From Oscillospiraceae bacterium (GTDB taxonomy: Bacteria > Bacillota > Clostridia > Oscillospirales > Ruminococcaceae), in assembly GCA_015067025.1 (NCBI GenBank), contig SVNC01000002.1, positions 62,001 to 126,000 of the forward strand: a stretch of DNA of 64,000 bases. Reading direction: 5' to 3'. The notes under the pieces were generated by a model. The model saw nothing but the letters and a program-made list of their open reading frames with translations, had not been told where the DNA came from and made no database searches. Within the stretch, counting starts at the first letter, position 1, and each line of letters opens with the position of its first letter. Shown here piece by piece: positions 43,509 to 52,817 of the stretch. A program made the position numbers and the translations under genes.

Positions 43509-43539
43509 AACACCTGTTCTCATTACGAGGACAGGTGTT
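43509..43539 (+). terminator. Hairpin between mltG and the U32 peptidase gene
   Basis: A 13-bp stem (43509-43521 with 43527-43539, AACACCTGT / ACAGGTGTT core, one G-U) follows mltG by 18 nt. The 3' side is ATTCAAG rather than a T-run, so termination is likely partial at best. Confidence 0.5.
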
Positions 43540-43565
43540 ATTCAAGAAAAGGAAAGGAATACGAA

Positions 43566-44771
43566 ATGATAGAACTATTATCACCTGCAGGCGATATGGA
43601 ATGTCTGCAGTCGGCGGTTGATTATGGTGCCGATGCGGTTTATCTTGGCAGTACAATGTTCGGAATGAGAGCTGCTGCCGCAAAATTTGATTTTGATACT
43701 CTGAAGGAAGGCGTCAGATACGCTCACGATAAAGGGGTAAAGGTTTATCTAACTTGTAATATCGTCCCTTCAAATGATGAAATAGAAATTCTACCTGAAT
43801 TTATAAATAACGCTTATTTATGTGGCATAGACGCTGCTATTGTAAGTGATATAGGCACACTTTCCGTTATAAAGAATACAGTCCCTGAATTATCTGTGCA
43901 TATCTCAACTCAGGCAGGCGTTGTTAATTACGTTACAGCGAATGAGCTTTATAAAATGGGGGCAGATCGTGTTGTTTTAGCAAGAGAAGTAGATATTGAC
44001 AACATAAGAAGAATAAGAGAAAAAATTCCTGCGGATATGGATATCGAAGTATTCGTACACGGTGCGATGTGCGTTTCCTTTTCAGGCAGATGTCTGTTGT
44101 CCAGCTTTATGGTAGACAGAAATGCCAACAAAGGGGAATGTGCTCAGCCTTGCCGCTGGAAATATCATCTTGTTGAAGAAAAACGTCCCGGAGAATATTA
44201 TCAGCTTTTTGAGGATGATAAAGGTTCTTATATCCTTAACGCTAAGGATATGTGTATGATTGAGCATTTGGATAAGCTTAAGGAAGCGGGCGTTACAAGC
44301 TTCAAGATAGAAGGCAGAGCAAAATCGGCTTACTATGTTGCTGTAGTAACGAATGCGTACAGAGCTGCTATGGATGCAGTCAAGAGCGGAGAACCTATTC
44401 CTAAATGGGCTGTTGAAGAAGTGTACAAGGTAAGTCACAGACAGTACTGTACAGGCTTTTACTTTGGCAAGGAAGATGCAAATCAGTATTATGAAAACAG
44501 CGGATATATAAGAGATTATGATTTTGTAGGAGTAGTCGATTCCTGCAAAAACGGTATTATTAATCTTACCCAGAGAAACTATTTTACAGTTCATGACAAA
44601 CTTGAAATTTTATCACCGGGTAAAAAGCCTGTTTCTTTAGAAATTTCTTACGTTATTAATTCCAAGGGTGAAAAAACAGAGATTGCAAATCGTGCAACAG
44701 AGAAACTGCAGATAGAATCGAATTTGGTCTTCCCGCCTCATTCTATTCTTAGAAAGCCGGTTGAAAAATAA
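43566..44771 (+). CDS. Peptidase U32 family protein
   Basis: This 401-residue U32 protein starts at ATG 43566 (AAAGGAA upstream). It has IELLSPAGDMECLQSAVDYGADAVYLG, VYLTCNIVPSNDEI, DRVVLAREVDIDNIRRIRE, the signature EVFVHGAMCVSFSGRCLLSSFM and the four-cysteine cluster region GECAQPCRWKY. C-terminal U32 domain elements are the SFKIEGRAKSAYYVA segment and FTVHDKLEI. Family members include collagenase-like and RNA-hydroxylating proteins (RlhA/TrhP); a tRNA or rRNA hydroxylation role with an iron-sulfur cluster is plausible here. Confidence 0.93.
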   Translation: MIELLSPAGDMECLQSAVDYGADAVYLGSTMFGMRAAAAKFDFDTLKEGVRYAHDKGVKVYLTCNIVPSNDEIEILPEFINNAYLCGIDAAIVSDIGTLSVIKNTVPELSVHISTQAGVVNYVTANELYKMGADRVVLAREVDIDNIRRIREKIPADMDIEVFVHGAMCVSFSGRCLLSSFMVDRNANKGECAQPCRWKYHLVEEKRPGEYYQLFEDDKGSYILNAKDMCMIEHLDKLKEAGVTSFKIEGRAKSAYYVAVVTNAYRAAMDAVKSGEPIPKWAVEEVYKVSHRQYCTGFYFGKEDANQYYENSGYIRDYDFVGVVDSCKNGIINLTQRNYFTVHDKLEILSPGKKPVSLEISYVINSKGEKTEIANRATEKLQIESNLVFPPHSILRKPVEK

Positions 44772-44792
44772 AATCAGGGGAGAAAATGATAT

Positions 44793-46841
44793 ATGACAGA
44801 AGAAAATGAAAAGGTTACAGAAGAAATTTCTGCAACACAAGACAAAACAGATCAGAAAATAAAGCTTCCCAAATGGGTATATATCGCTTTTGCGGGAATG
44901 GGTGCTGTTATAATTGCACTTGCTATCATCCTTATCGTTATATGCTGGAATAATAATTCTGATAATAGCAGCGAAACCCCTGTATCAGACGTTAGCGGTG
45001 AAAGCATGAGTAGCTCGCATACAAGTGATGACACCGATTCAAAATATTATGATAACAGTAGCGATACAGTATCATCTGAAAGCTTGACTACGGAAAATAG
45101 CAAAGAAGACTCTGTAACTTCAGACGACGTTTCATTGGAAACTACAGAAAGTAAGCCGATAACAGAGGGTTTTCTTCTTGAGTATTCCAGTGATAGTTCC
45201 TGGGTTGATGGCGATACAACGATGTATGGTGTTCATTTTGGCGTTACCAATAACTCATCTGCTGATTTGAGCGGTGGATGGGAGCTTGTTATGACTATTG
45301 ATGGCTTGGTTTCATGCTCAGGCTGGAATGGTACATACACGGTTAATGGCAATAACCTTATAATTACTAACGCTGATTACAACGGTGATATTTATAAAGG
45401 CGGAACAATCGTTGTAGGAGGCAATGTCGGCATAAATGGCAAGCTTAAGGTTATAAATGCAACGATAAACGGCACAGATTGTACTGTAAAGCAGGGAACT
45501 GTTAATCAGAATAATCAGAATAATAATCAAAACAACAATCAGGGAAATAATAACGATAACAATAACAATAATAATTCCACTGTAGACGTTGATGAACTGC
45601 TCCAGCGTTCTGAAGATGCTGTGCAGGGTGATGACTGGTTATTTACAGACGGTAACAGAATTCTTGACAAGGATGGCAAGCAGGTGTGGCTTACAGGCGT
45701 AAACTGGTTTGGATATAATACCGGTACAAACACTTTTGACGGACTGTGGAACAGTCAGCTTAAGCCATCGGTTGAGGCTATAGCTGATCATGGATTTAAT
45801 CTTATAAGAGTTCCTATATCAGCTGAGCTTATAAACGCTTGGGCTGTAGGCGAATACCCCAAGGCAAATTACAACAACGCTTATAACACAGAGCTTAATA
45901 GCATGAACAGCCTTCAGATATTTGAGTATTTCTTAAAGCTTGCTGAAGAAAACGGGCTTAAGGTAATGCCAGACATCCACAGTGCAGAAACCAACGCATC
46001 GGGACACGTTGTTAATCTATGGTATACTGATAAAGTAAGCACAGAAGATTTCTATAAAGCTCTTGAATGGATGGCAGACAGATATAAGGATAATGATACC
46101 ATCATTGCCTATGACCTTAAAAATGAACCTCACGGAAAGCCCTTTGAAGGTGATGGTGCTGCAATCTGGAACGATTCAACCAAACCCAACAACTGGAAAT
46201 ATGTAGCCGAGCAGGCTGCTATGAGAATTCTTGCTAAAAATCCTAATGTGTTGATTTTAGTTGAAGGAACAGAAATCTATCCTACTGACTTAAACACTAA
46301 TTCGGACTATCATTCTACCGACGAAGATGATTATTATTTCAATTGGTGGGGTGGAAATTTAAGAGGCGTAAAAGATTATCCTGTTGATCTTGGGAAATTC
46401 CAGAATAAACTTGTATACTCTCCTCATGATTACGGACCTACGGTTTACCAGCAACCCTGGTTTGAAGGAAATTATACATATGATAGTCTTATGAAGGATT
46501 GCTGGAAGGATAACTGGCTTTACATCCATACGGAAAATATTGCACCTCTTCTGATAGGTGAGTGGGGCGGATTTATGAAAGAGCCTAATCTTACCTGGAT
46601 GACGTATATGCGACAGCTTATAAAGAATTATCATCTTAATCACACCTTCTGGTGTTATAATGCAAATTCAGGCGATACGGGCGGACTTGTTCTTGATGAT
46701 TTTAAAACCTGGGATGAAGAAAAATATGCGTTTGTAAAAGAGGTGCTTTGGCAGGAAAGTGGAAAGTTTGTCGGACTTGACCACGCAATTCCTCTTGGAG
46801 ATAACGGAATGACACTTTCTGAAGCCAAAGGATTATCTTGA
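44793..46841 (+). CDS. Membrane-anchored GH5 endoglucanase with CBM-like domain
   Basis: This 682-residue cellulase-type protein is anchored by one N-terminal membrane helix (about residues 28-52) with no cleavage site obvious. A Ser/Thr/Asp-rich stretch (55-115) follows. A beta-sandwich resembling CBM2 comes next ([23 protein letters not shown], to about 230), then an Asn/Gln linker (about 235-265). The glycoside hydrolase family 5 domain starts near [26 protein letters not shown]. The acid/base is Glu445 in YDLKNEPHG and the nucleophile Glu590 in LLIGEWGG. It would act on cellulose or other beta-glucans outside the cell. No dockerin or sortase motif is visible. Confidence 0.92.
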   Translation: MTEENEKVTEEISATQDKTDQKIKLPKWVYIAFAGMGAVIIALAIILIVICWNNNSDNSSETPVSDVSGESMSSSHTSDDTDSKYYDNSSDTVSSESLTTENSKEDSVTSDDVSLETTESKPITEGFLLEYSSDSSWVDGDTTMYGVHFGVTNNSSADLSGGWELVMTIDGLVSCSGWNGTYTVNGNNLIITNADYNGDIYKGGTIVVGGNVGINGKLKVINATINGTDCTVKQGTVNQNNQNNNQNNNQGNNNDNNNNNNSTVDVDELLQRSEDAVQGDDWLFTDGNRILDKDGKQVWLTGVNWFGYNTGTNTFDGLWNSQLKPSVEAIADHGFNLIRVPISAELINAWAVGEYPKANYNNAYNTELNSMNSLQIFEYFLKLAEENGLKVMPDIHSAETNASGHVVNLWYTDKVSTEDFYKALEWMADRYKDNDTIIAYDLKNEPHGKPFEGDGAAIWNDSTKPNNWKYVAEQAAMRILAKNPNVLILVEGTEIYPTDLNTNSDYHSTDEDDYYFNWWGGNLRGVKDYPVDLGKFQNKLVYSPHDYGPTVYQQPWFEGNYTYDSLMKDCWKDNWLYIHTENIAPLLIGEWGGFMKEPNLTWMTYMRQLIKNYHLNHTFWCYNANSGDTGGLVLDDFKTWDEEKYAFVKEVLWQESGKFVGLDHAIPLGDNGMTLSEAKGLS

Positions 46842-46887
46842 TTTTCAAAACAAATGAAAATTTTGCTAAAAATATTTATAAAAACTA

Positions 46888-46916
46888 TAGACTTTTTGAG
46901 AAATTTGTTGTATAAT
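46888..46916 (+). promoter_or_regulatory. Promoter of the DUF1508 gene
   Basis: TAGACT (46888-46893), a 17-bp spacer and perfect TATAAT (46911-46916), followed by a 70-nt leader with an ACGGAGG ribosome site. Confidence 0.7.
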
Positions 46917-46987
46917 ATCATAAAGGTGGTAAATAAATACTGCCGTTTAAAAGGATATTAACTAAAATTAAAACGGAGGCGTTAACA

Positions 46988-47356
46988 ATGGGCAAATTTG
47001 TTGTAAAGAAGACAGCAACAGGCGTTAAGTTTGATCTTAAGGCTACAAACGGACAGGTAATCGCAACTTCTGAGGTTTATACATCAGATGCGGCTTGCAT
47101 GAAGGGTATCGAAAGCGTTAAGGTGAACAGCGTTGCCGGTGTTGAAGATCAGACAGTTGAGGGTTTTGAAACAATAAAAAATCCTAAGTATGAAATTTAC
47201 AAGGATAAAGCCGGCGAGTTCAGATTCAGACTTAAGGCTAAGAACGGACAGATCATTGCTACATCTGAAGGCTATAAGACAATGGATAGCTGCAAGAACG
47301 GTGTTGAAAGCGTTAAGAAGAACGCTCCCGAAGCTGCAATCGAAAAGGCTGAATAA
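46988..47356 (+). CDS. DUF1508 (YegP family) tandem-repeat protein
   Basis: This 122-residue protein is two copies of the YegP/DUF1508 unit: KFVVKKTATGVKFDLKATNG... and KYEIYKDKAGEFRFRLKAKNG..., each with QVIATSE/QIIATSE and a Cys-containing GIESVK/GVESVK helix. The family is widespread with unknown function and often abundant. A strong ribosome site, its own promoter and terminator, and rich codon use point to high expression as a single gene. Confidence 0.93.
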   Translation: MGKFVVKKTATGVKFDLKATNGQVIATSEVYTSDAACMKGIESVKVNSVAGVEDQTVEGFETIKNPKYEIYKDKAGEFRFRLKAKNGQIIATSEGYKTMDSCKNGVESVKKNAPEAAIEKAE

Positions 47357-47365
47357 TTACATAAC

Positions 47366-47395
47366 AAACCGTCCTGTTTTTACAGGGCGGTTTTT
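47366..47395 (+). terminator. Terminator after the DUF1508 gene
   Basis: AAACCGTCCTGT / ACAGGGCGGTTT (47366-47377 with 47382-47393), 12-bp stem with one G-U, TTTT loop, and a 3' run GGTTTTTC. Confidence 0.88.
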
Positions 47396-47459
47396 CTGTA
47401 TGATTTTGTTCTTTAAATCCCTCTTTGTCCGTATAAATATATAAGGACAGGAGGGCGTT

Positions 47460-48050
47460 ATGTTTTATATAGGAAAAACACAAATAAAGTTTGATTTCAC
47501 GTTTTTTGCTGTAATAGCTTTACTTATATTTGTAGATTCAAGCGGCACAGCTACACTATCACTAATTGCATCGCTCATTCACGAAACAGCACACCTTATT
47601 GCAATGCTTATTTGCGGGTCTGATCTTCAACGTGTTGTTTTTTATGGCGGAGGTATATGCATAATTAGTGATATTAACAAGCTTTGCTTCAATAAACGTC
47701 TGGTTATATTATCAGCCGGGTGTTTTACGAATGCACTTATCTCTATTATAGGATTTGTTTTCTTTTACGATGATACTGTCTTTGTGATATTTTCAATGGT
47801 GAATACGATTATTTGTTTTTTTAATCTTATCCCTATAGGGTATTTTGATGGTGCTGAAATCCTTGATACTATTCTATCAAGATATCTTTCCTTTGAAAAA
47901 ACAGTTCTTTTAAAAAGGATTATAGGCATATTGTTTTCGATTATACTTGTCTTGGCTATTGCTGGGTATTGTTTTATTTATAAAGGAGAAGTCAGTGTTT
48001 CGTTTTTGTTCGTGATATTATATCTTATTATGGCACAGTTTGTTTCCTGA
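47460..48050 (+). CDS. M50 family site-2 protease (SpoIVFB-like), small form
   Basis: This 196-residue membrane metalloprotease has the zinc motif HETAH (His41, Glu42, His45) inside an early helix and the second motif NLIPIGYFDGAEILD with the third ligand. Five to six hydrophobic segments are visible; the C-terminal CBS domain of SpoIVFB is missing. SpoIVFB cleaves pro-sigma-K in sporulation, and this gene next to the radical SAM/DUF2344 pair is the usual Clostridia place for it. The spoIVFA gene is absent here. AGGAGG precedes the ATG. Confidence 0.87.
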   Translation: MFYIGKTQIKFDFTFFAVIALLIFVDSSGTATLSLIASLIHETAHLIAMLICGSDLQRVVFYGGGICIISDINKLCFNKRLVILSAGCFTNALISIIGFVFFYDDTVFVIFSMVNTIICFFNLIPIGYFDGAEILDTILSRYLSFEKTVLLKRIIGILFSIILVLAIAGYCFIYKGEVSVSFLFVILYLIMAQFVS

Positions 48051-48053
48051 CAC

Positions 48054-48082
48054 TTGCTTTAATTAAAAAAATGTAGTACAAT
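48054..48082 (+). promoter_or_regulatory. Promoter of the radical SAM gene
   Basis: TTGCTT (48054-48059), a 17-bp spacer and TACAAT (48077-48082), 40 nt before the ATG at 48123. Confidence 0.68.
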
Positions 48083-48122
48083 AGAAAAGACGATTGTCAA
48101 TTTAAAAGAACGGAAGAAGAAA

Positions 48123-49973
48123 ATGATAAAGGAAAAACTTGATAAAATTTTACTGAAGGTTCAAAAACCTTCCAGATACATAGGCGGAGAAGTAAACTCT
48201 GTTGTAAAGGATAAAAGCAAGGTGGATATAAGATACGCCTTCTGTTTTCCCGATACTTACGATGTAGGTATGTCACATTTAGGTATGAAGATTCTTTATT
48301 CACTTAAGAACAGTAAGCCTAATTACTGGTGCGAAAGAGTATTTATGCCTCTACCTGATATGGAAGAGCAGATGAGAAAGAACGATATTCCGCTTTATGG
48401 TCTTGAAAGCCTTGAGCCTATAAAGGATTTTGAATTTATCGGATTTACTCTTCAGTATGAGCTTTGCTATACCAATGTGCTTTCTATGCTTGATCTTGCG
48501 GGACTACCTGTATACTCAAAGGAAAGAACCGATTTATTCCCGATAGTAATGGGAGGTGGTCCTTGTGTCTGCAACGCAGAGCCTATTGCTGATTTCTTTG
48601 ATTTATTTGTTCTTGGTGAGGGCGAAGAAGTGAACCTTGAACTTATGGAACTTGCACTCACGTTCAAGAAAAATGGCGGAACAAAACAGGAGTTTTTGGA
48701 GAAGGCGGCACAGATAGAAGGTGTTTACGTTCCTTCTTTATATGATATCTCTTACAATGATGATGGAACTATATCAGCTATAATTGCAAAGTCCGGTGCA
48801 CCTGCTAAGGTGAGAAAACGTATAATCAGCGATTTTGACAGCGTATATGCTCCTGATAGCTTTGTCGTGCCCTTTACACAGATAGTGCATGACCGTTCTG
48901 TTGTTGAGGTGTTAAGAGGCTGTATAAGAGGTTGCCGTTTCTGTCAGGCCGGTTTTATATATAGACCCTTCAGAGAAAAGAGCAAGAAGACGATAGTAGA
49001 GCAGGTTAAGAATCTGACGGAATCCACGGGTTATGATGAGGTTTCTTTATGCTCACTTTCTACAAGTGATTATAGTGATATTGAAGGTCTGCTTTGTGAT
49101 ATAACCGATTATACTGATGGAAAGGGTGTTAATCTTTCTTTACCTTCGCTCAGAATTGATAATTTCAGTGATGAGGTGGTAAAGAAGATAAAGAGTGTCA
49201 GACAAAGCGGCCTTACCTTTGCACCGGAAGCTGGTTCACAACGCCTCAGAGACGTAATAAATAAGAATATAACAGAAGATGATATTATGAAAAGCTGTAA
49301 AATAGCTTTTGAAGGTGGTTACAGCTCTGTAAAACTTTATTTTATGCTTGGTCTTCCTACAGAAACACTTGATGATATTGCTGCAATCAAGACACTTGCG
49401 GATAAGATTGTAGACATCTATTATACAGTAGAAAGACGAAGCAAGAGAGGAATAACTATTTCTATATCACTTTCAACGTTTATACCTAAACCATTTACTC
49501 CTTTTGAATTCGAACCTCAGGCGACAAAGGAACAGATAGAGGAAAGACAGAAATACCTTCTTGATATCATTCGTTCTAAGGGTGGAAAGAGAATAGACGT
49601 AAGCTGGAGTCATTATGAGACAACGATACTTGAGGCGGTACTTGCAAGAGGAGACAGAAGGGTATCAGCGGTTATTTATGATGCATGGAAAAACGGCTGC
49701 AAACTTGATGGCTGGAGTGAATATTTTAAACCGAACGTATGGGATCAGGCGTTTATCAATATTGGGCTGGACAAGGCTTTTTATGCAAACAGAACAAGAA
49801 GCTTTGATGAAATATCACCGTGGGATCATATGGATATGCTGTTTACTAAGGATTTCCTTATCGAAGAAAATAAAAAGGCACATAACGAAAAAACAACCGC
49901 TCATTGCAGAGAAAAATGTGCAGGATGCGGTATAAATAAGTGTCTTGGAAAGGCTTGTTTCAAATATGACTGA
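48123..49973 (+). CDS. B12-binding-type radical SAM protein (TIGR03960)
   Basis: This 616-residue member of TIGR03960 starts with a cobalamin-domain-like region (RYAFCFPDTYDVGMSHLGMKILY...), then a radical SAM core with the cluster cysteines Cys267, Cys271 and Cys274 in RGCIRGCRFCQAG. A TIM-barrel portion follows (TFAPEAGSQRLRDVINKNI, LYFMLGLPTE). The C-terminus has a Cys-rich tail CREKCAGCGINKCLGKAC that may hold a second metal centre. It overlaps the DUF2344 gene by 8 nt, and in many Clostridia the two are fused or neighbours. It is thought to modify RNA or protein; the reaction is unknown. Confidence 0.92.
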   Translation: MIKEKLDKILLKVQKPSRYIGGEVNSVVKDKSKVDIRYAFCFPDTYDVGMSHLGMKILYSLKNSKPNYWCERVFMPLPDMEEQMRKNDIPLYGLESLEPIKDFEFIGFTLQYELCYTNVLSMLDLAGLPVYSKERTDLFPIVMGGGPCVCNAEPIADFFDLFVLGEGEEVNLELMELALTFKKNGGTKQEFLEKAAQIEGVYVPSLYDISYNDDGTISAIIAKSGAPAKVRKRIISDFDSVYAPDSFVVPFTQIVHDRSVVEVLRGCIRGCRFCQAGFIYRPFREKSKKTIVEQVKNLTESTGYDEVSLCSLSTSDYSDIEGLLCDITDYTDGKGVNLSLPSLRIDNFSDEVVKKIKSVRQSGLTFAPEAGSQRLRDVINKNITEDDIMKSCKIAFEGGYSSVKLYFMLGLPTETLDDIAAIKTLADKIVDIYYTVERRSKRGITISISLSTFIPKPFTPFEFEPQATKEQIEERQKYLLDIIRSKGGKRIDVSWSHYETTILEAVLARGDRRVSAVIYDAWKNGCKLDGWSEYFKPNVWDQAFINIGLDKAFYANRTRSFDEISPWDHMDMLFTKDFLIEENKKAHNEKTTAHCREKCAGCGINKCLGKACFKYD

Positions 49974-50604
49974 GAATGCAAAAGCAATAAGATTGTTCTT
50001 TTCTAAAACAGGGCGTGCAAAATATATTTCTGCTCTTGATCTTACCAACTGCTTTCAAAGAGCTATAAGAAGGACTGATATACCTGTATGGCATACACAG
50101 GGTTTTAATCCTCATACTTACGTAAATATCAATCTTCCTTTAGCTCTTGGTACCGAGGGAATAAAAGAGTCAATGGATCTTAAACTTATTGATGAAATGA
50201 GCTATGAAACGATTAAAGACAAGCTGAATAAGGTTTTACCTCCTGATATAAGAATAATAGAGGTAAGCGATCCGTTAAAAAAACATACTGAAATAGAAAA
50301 ATCCGTTTATGATATTACAATAAAATGCAATATTGAAAAACTTAAAGCTTTTTTTGAGCTCCCTGCGATCGAAGTTGAAAAAAAGACGAAAAGGGGAGTG
50401 TCGCTTGTGGATTTAAAGCCACATATCAGAGTAGAAAACTTTGAAGGTGATAAGTTTAATCTTTATCTGCCGTCCGGGTGTGAATTTACAATTAACCCAT
50501 CACTTTTATTTGATGCTTTTGAGAAATTCAGCGAAGAAGAGATTGAAAGAATTGATATCGTTAGATGTAAAATTTTATGTAAGGACGGTACGGAATTCAT
50601 ATAA
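49966..50604 (+). CDS. DUF2344 protein (TIGR03936), radical SAM partner
   Basis: This 212-residue protein belongs to TIGR03936/DUF2344. Start ATG 49966 overlaps the radical SAM gene by 8 nt; GGAAAGG lies 12 nt before. Family features are IRLFFSKTGRAKYISALDLTNCFQRAIRRTDIPVWHTQGFNPH, then LPLALGTEGIKESMDL. In other genomes this domain is fused to the C-terminus of the TIGR03960 protein, so the two work together. Its function is unknown. A structured rplS leader follows. Confidence 0.92.
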   Translation: MTENAKAIRLFFSKTGRAKYISALDLTNCFQRAIRRTDIPVWHTQGFNPHTYVNINLPLALGTEGIKESMDLKLIDEMSYETIKDKLNKVLPPDIRIIEVSDPLKKHTEIEKSVYDITIKCNIEKLKAFFELPAIEVEKKTKRGVSLVDLKPHIRVENFEGDKFNLYLPSGCEFTINPSLLFDAFEKFSEEEIERIDIVRCKILCKDGTEFI

Positions 50605-50669
50605 ACACTGAAATTTTTGTAAAAATGCCTTAAAAACAAAAAAATTAATGAAATTTTAACAAAAAACTA

Positions 50670-50698
50670 TTGCAAATTTCGTTAAAAGGTGCTATAAT
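50670..50698 (+). promoter_or_regulatory. Promoter of rplS
   Basis: TTGCAA (50670-50675), a 17-bp spacer and TATAAT (50693-50698). Transcription from about 50705 gives a 200-nt leader. Confidence 0.85.
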
Positions 50699-50704
50699 AT
50701 TAAA

Positions 50705-50899
50705 GCATTTGAAATCCGTTGGTGGGTTACTGTAATATTAATTACAAAATTTACCAGCGTGTTTAATGCCGTTAGTGCATAGCACAAAGACATTAAAACG
50801 GATAGTCCGCTGCATTTAACGACATAAGTTGTCGTTGTCCGACCTTGAATAAAAGGCGGAGGAAAGGCCGATGCAAGAATACCCGAAAACCAGGAGGAA
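50705..50899 (+). promoter_or_regulatory. Structured rplS (L19) leader
   Basis: The non-coding 50605-50902 contains the promoter and this leader. Hairpins seen by eye: 50717-50727 with 50749-50759 (wobble-rich, with an inner TGTAAT/ATTACA stem); 50763-50768 with 50791-50796 around GTGC/GCAC; CGGA/TCCG (50799-50809); and AACGACA/TGTCGTT (50818-50836). CCGTT (50769-50773) can alternatively pair with AACGG (50797-50801). It probably serves L19 autoregulation, as known Firmicutes L19 leaders do; I cannot confirm it matches that RNA family. Confidence 0.6.
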
Positions 50900-50902
50900 A
50901 AA

Positions 50903-51244
50903 ATGGACGCATTAAAAATGATTGCACAGGACAGCTTAAAGGAAGCTGCTCCCCAGTTCAACGTAGGTGACACAGTTAAGGTTCACGTACGTATCGCAGA
51001 AGGTGACAAGTTCCGTATTCAGATTTTTGAAGGAACAGTTATCGCTAAGAAGCACGGTGGCATCAGCGAAACATTCACAGTTCGCAGAGTTGCTCACGGT
51101 TGCGGTGTAGAGAGAGTTTTCCCCTTACACTCACCCACAGTAGAAAAGGTTGAAGTTGTAAGAGAAGGTAAGGTTCGCAGAGCGAAGCTCTACTATCTGC
51201 GTGACAGAGTTGGTAAGGCTGCAAAGGTTAAGTCTAAGGTTTAA
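50903..51244 (+). CDS. rplS: 50S ribosomal protein L19
   Basis: L19 sits at the 30S-50S interface near the aminoacyl-tRNA site. The 113-residue protein has [35 protein letters not shown], the signature [32 protein letters not shown] and the basic C-terminus [25 protein letters not shown] is 8 nt before the ATG. It has its own promoter, a structured leader and a terminator, so it is transcribed alone here and not within rpsP-rimM-trmD-rplS. Confidence 0.98.
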   Translation: MDALKMIAQDSLKEAAPQFNVGDTVKVHVRIAEGDKFRIQIFEGTVIAKKHGGISETFTVRRVAHGCGVERVFPLHSPTVEKVEVVREGKVRRAKLYYLRDRVGKAAKVKSKV

Positions 51245-51263
51245 TCTTACGCGTTTTATCCTG

Positions 51264-51330
51264 AATCGAAATTGTAATGTGATAACGAACGATAGTTCGT
51301 TATTACAACACAATTCGATATTTCTTTTTT
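51264..51330 (+). terminator. Large compound terminator after rplS
   Basis: The outer stem ATCGAAATTGT / ACAATTCGAT (around 51265-51275 with 51310-51319) encloses an inner stem GTGATAACGAAC / GTTCGTTATTAC, then TATTTCTTTTTT. It is unusually long for a terminator in this window. Confidence 0.82.
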
Positions 51331-51352
51331 ATTTACGTTTAAGGAGCACAAT

Positions 51353-51952
51353 ATGGATGAAAGAGATTTAATCGAATATACAATCCCGGATGAAAAACAG
51401 AGTGAACCTGTTTATACGGAATTTTATGATTGGATGACATTTATTTTTTCATGCGTACTGTGTTTTCTTATATTATTTACAGTTTTAGCAAGAGTTATAA
51501 CAGTAGACGGTGAATCAATGCTCCCTACACTTCAGGATAGAAATATGCTTTTAGTGTCGGATGTTGGATATACACCTCAGTATGAAGATATTGTTATCGT
51601 TTACGCTCCAAGTCTATATAACAAGCTTTCTAACGACTACGGTAAAACGATAGTAAAGCGAGTAATCGGTCTTCCAGGTGACAAAATTCGTATTGATTTT
51701 GGAAAGGGTATCGTTTATAGAAACGGAGAAGCTCTTGAAGAGCCTTATACAAACACTCTTACAAATATTCAGCAGAATTTCCCTAATAACAAGGAAGTTA
51801 CTGTCCCTGAAAACAGATTGTTTGTACTTGGTGACAACAGAAATGATTCAAAAGACAGTCGAAGCTATGATATAGGTATGGTTGATGTGCGATGTGTAAT
51901 AGGCAAATCATTAATCCGTGTATGGCCTTTTGACAAGCTTGGTACTGTATAA
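51353..51952 (+). CDS. lepB: Signal peptidase I
   Basis: LepB removes signal peptides on the outer face of the membrane. The 199-residue protein has one membrane helix (about residues 28-48). The catalytic Ser55 is in VDGESMLPTLQDRN, catalytic Lys102 in KTIVKRVIGLPGDKI, and the family box V-P-x-x-R-x-F-V-L-G-D-N-R-x-x-S-x-D-S-R near residues 160-180. AAGGAGCA precedes the ATG. The rbgA-rnhB-yraN set follows, a common arrangement after rplS-lepB in Firmicutes. Confidence 0.96.
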   Translation: MDERDLIEYTIPDEKQSEPVYTEFYDWMTFIFSCVLCFLILFTVLARVITVDGESMLPTLQDRNMLLVSDVGYTPQYEDIVIVYAPSLYNKLSNDYGKTIVKRVIGLPGDKIRIDFGKGIVYRNGEALEEPYTNTLTNIQQNFPNNKEVTVPENRLFVLGDNRNDSKDSRSYDIGMVDVRCVIGKSLIRVWPFDKLGTV

Positions 51953-51968
51953 TTAAAGGAACTTGAAA

Positions 51969-52817
51969 ATGGGAGAGATATCAAACATTCAATGGTTTCC
52001 CGGTCACATGACCAAAACGAAAAGACAGATTGAGGCTAATTTGAAGCTTGTGGATGCTGTTGCGGAAATTGTTGACGCAAGAGTACCTGAGTCAAGTCGT
52101 AATCCTATAATAAGTGAGATAACGGGTAATAAGCCGAGAATCATACTTTTAAATAAATGTGACTATGCAGACGATAATGTTACTGCTATGTGGCAGAAAA
52201 AATACACATCTTTAGGTTTTAAAGTTCTGATATGTGATTGCAGAAGCGGAAAGGGAGTAAATTCCTTTATCCCTGCAGTAAAATCTGTTTTATCCGATCT
52301 TCTTCAGAAGAGAAAAGCCAAAGGTTTTATCGGAAGGCCGCTCAGAGTTATGGTAGTAGGTATACCAAATGTCGGAAAATCTTCTTTTATTAACCGTCTT
52401 TCCAAAAGCGGAAAAACAAAGGTAGAAGACAGACCGGGTGTAACAAGAGGTCAGCAGTGGGTTACTCTTGATAAGGACGTGGAATTGCTTGATACTCCGG
52501 GTATACTTTGGCCGAAGTTTGATGACCAACAAGTTGCGATAAAGCTTGGCTACACCGGTGCTATCAAAGACGATGTAATGGATGTTTATGAGCTGTCTGA
52601 CAGTCTTGTAGACTATCTTAAGAAAAATTACCCCAAAAAGACTAAAGAACGTTATAAAATCGGCGAAAACGAAGATATAACGCTTGAATTAATAGCAAGA
52701 AAACGTGGTATGCTTATTTCCGGCGGAGAGCCAGATTTAGAGCGTGCTGCGATAACTGTTTTAGATGAATTCAGGAGTGGTAAGCTTGGAAAAATCTCAC
52801 TCGAAAGACCTGAGTAA
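51969..52817 (+). CDS. rbgA: Ribosome biogenesis GTPase RbgA (YlqF)
   Basis: RbgA is a circularly permuted GTPase needed for a late step of 50S assembly. The 282-residue protein has the order G4-G5-G1-G2-G3: [27 protein letters not shown], a GVTRG switch and DTPGILWP, with a C-terminal RNA-binding helical domain. The N-terminal [16 protein letters not shown] is characteristic. AAAGGA fits ATG 51969 rather than TTG 51963. The rnhB start lies inside its last codons. Confidence 0.97.
   Translation: MGEISNIQWFPGHMTKTKRQIEANLKLVDAVAEIVDARVPESSRNPIISEITGNKPRIILLNKCDYADDNVTAMWQKKYTSLGFKVLICDCRSGKGVNSFIPAVKSVLSDLLQKRKAKGFIGRPLRVMVVGIPNVGKSSFINRLSKSGKTKVEDRPGVTRGQQWVTLDKDVELLDTPGILWPKFDDQQVAIKLGYTGAIKDDVMDVYELSDSLVDYLKKNYPKKTKERYKIGENEDITLELIARKRGMLISGGEPDLERAAITVLDEFRSGKLGKISLERPE

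Noticed and set aside
45510-45585. Tandem DNA repeat within the GH5 gene
   Set aside because: The AAT/CAG/AAC-rich stretch is the in-frame Asn/Gln linker between the CBM-like and GH5 domains and is not a mobile or CRISPR-like repeat.
50705-50902. T-box leader before rplS
   Set aside because: There is no T-box sequence (TGGNACCGCG-like) and the downstream gene is a ribosomal protein.
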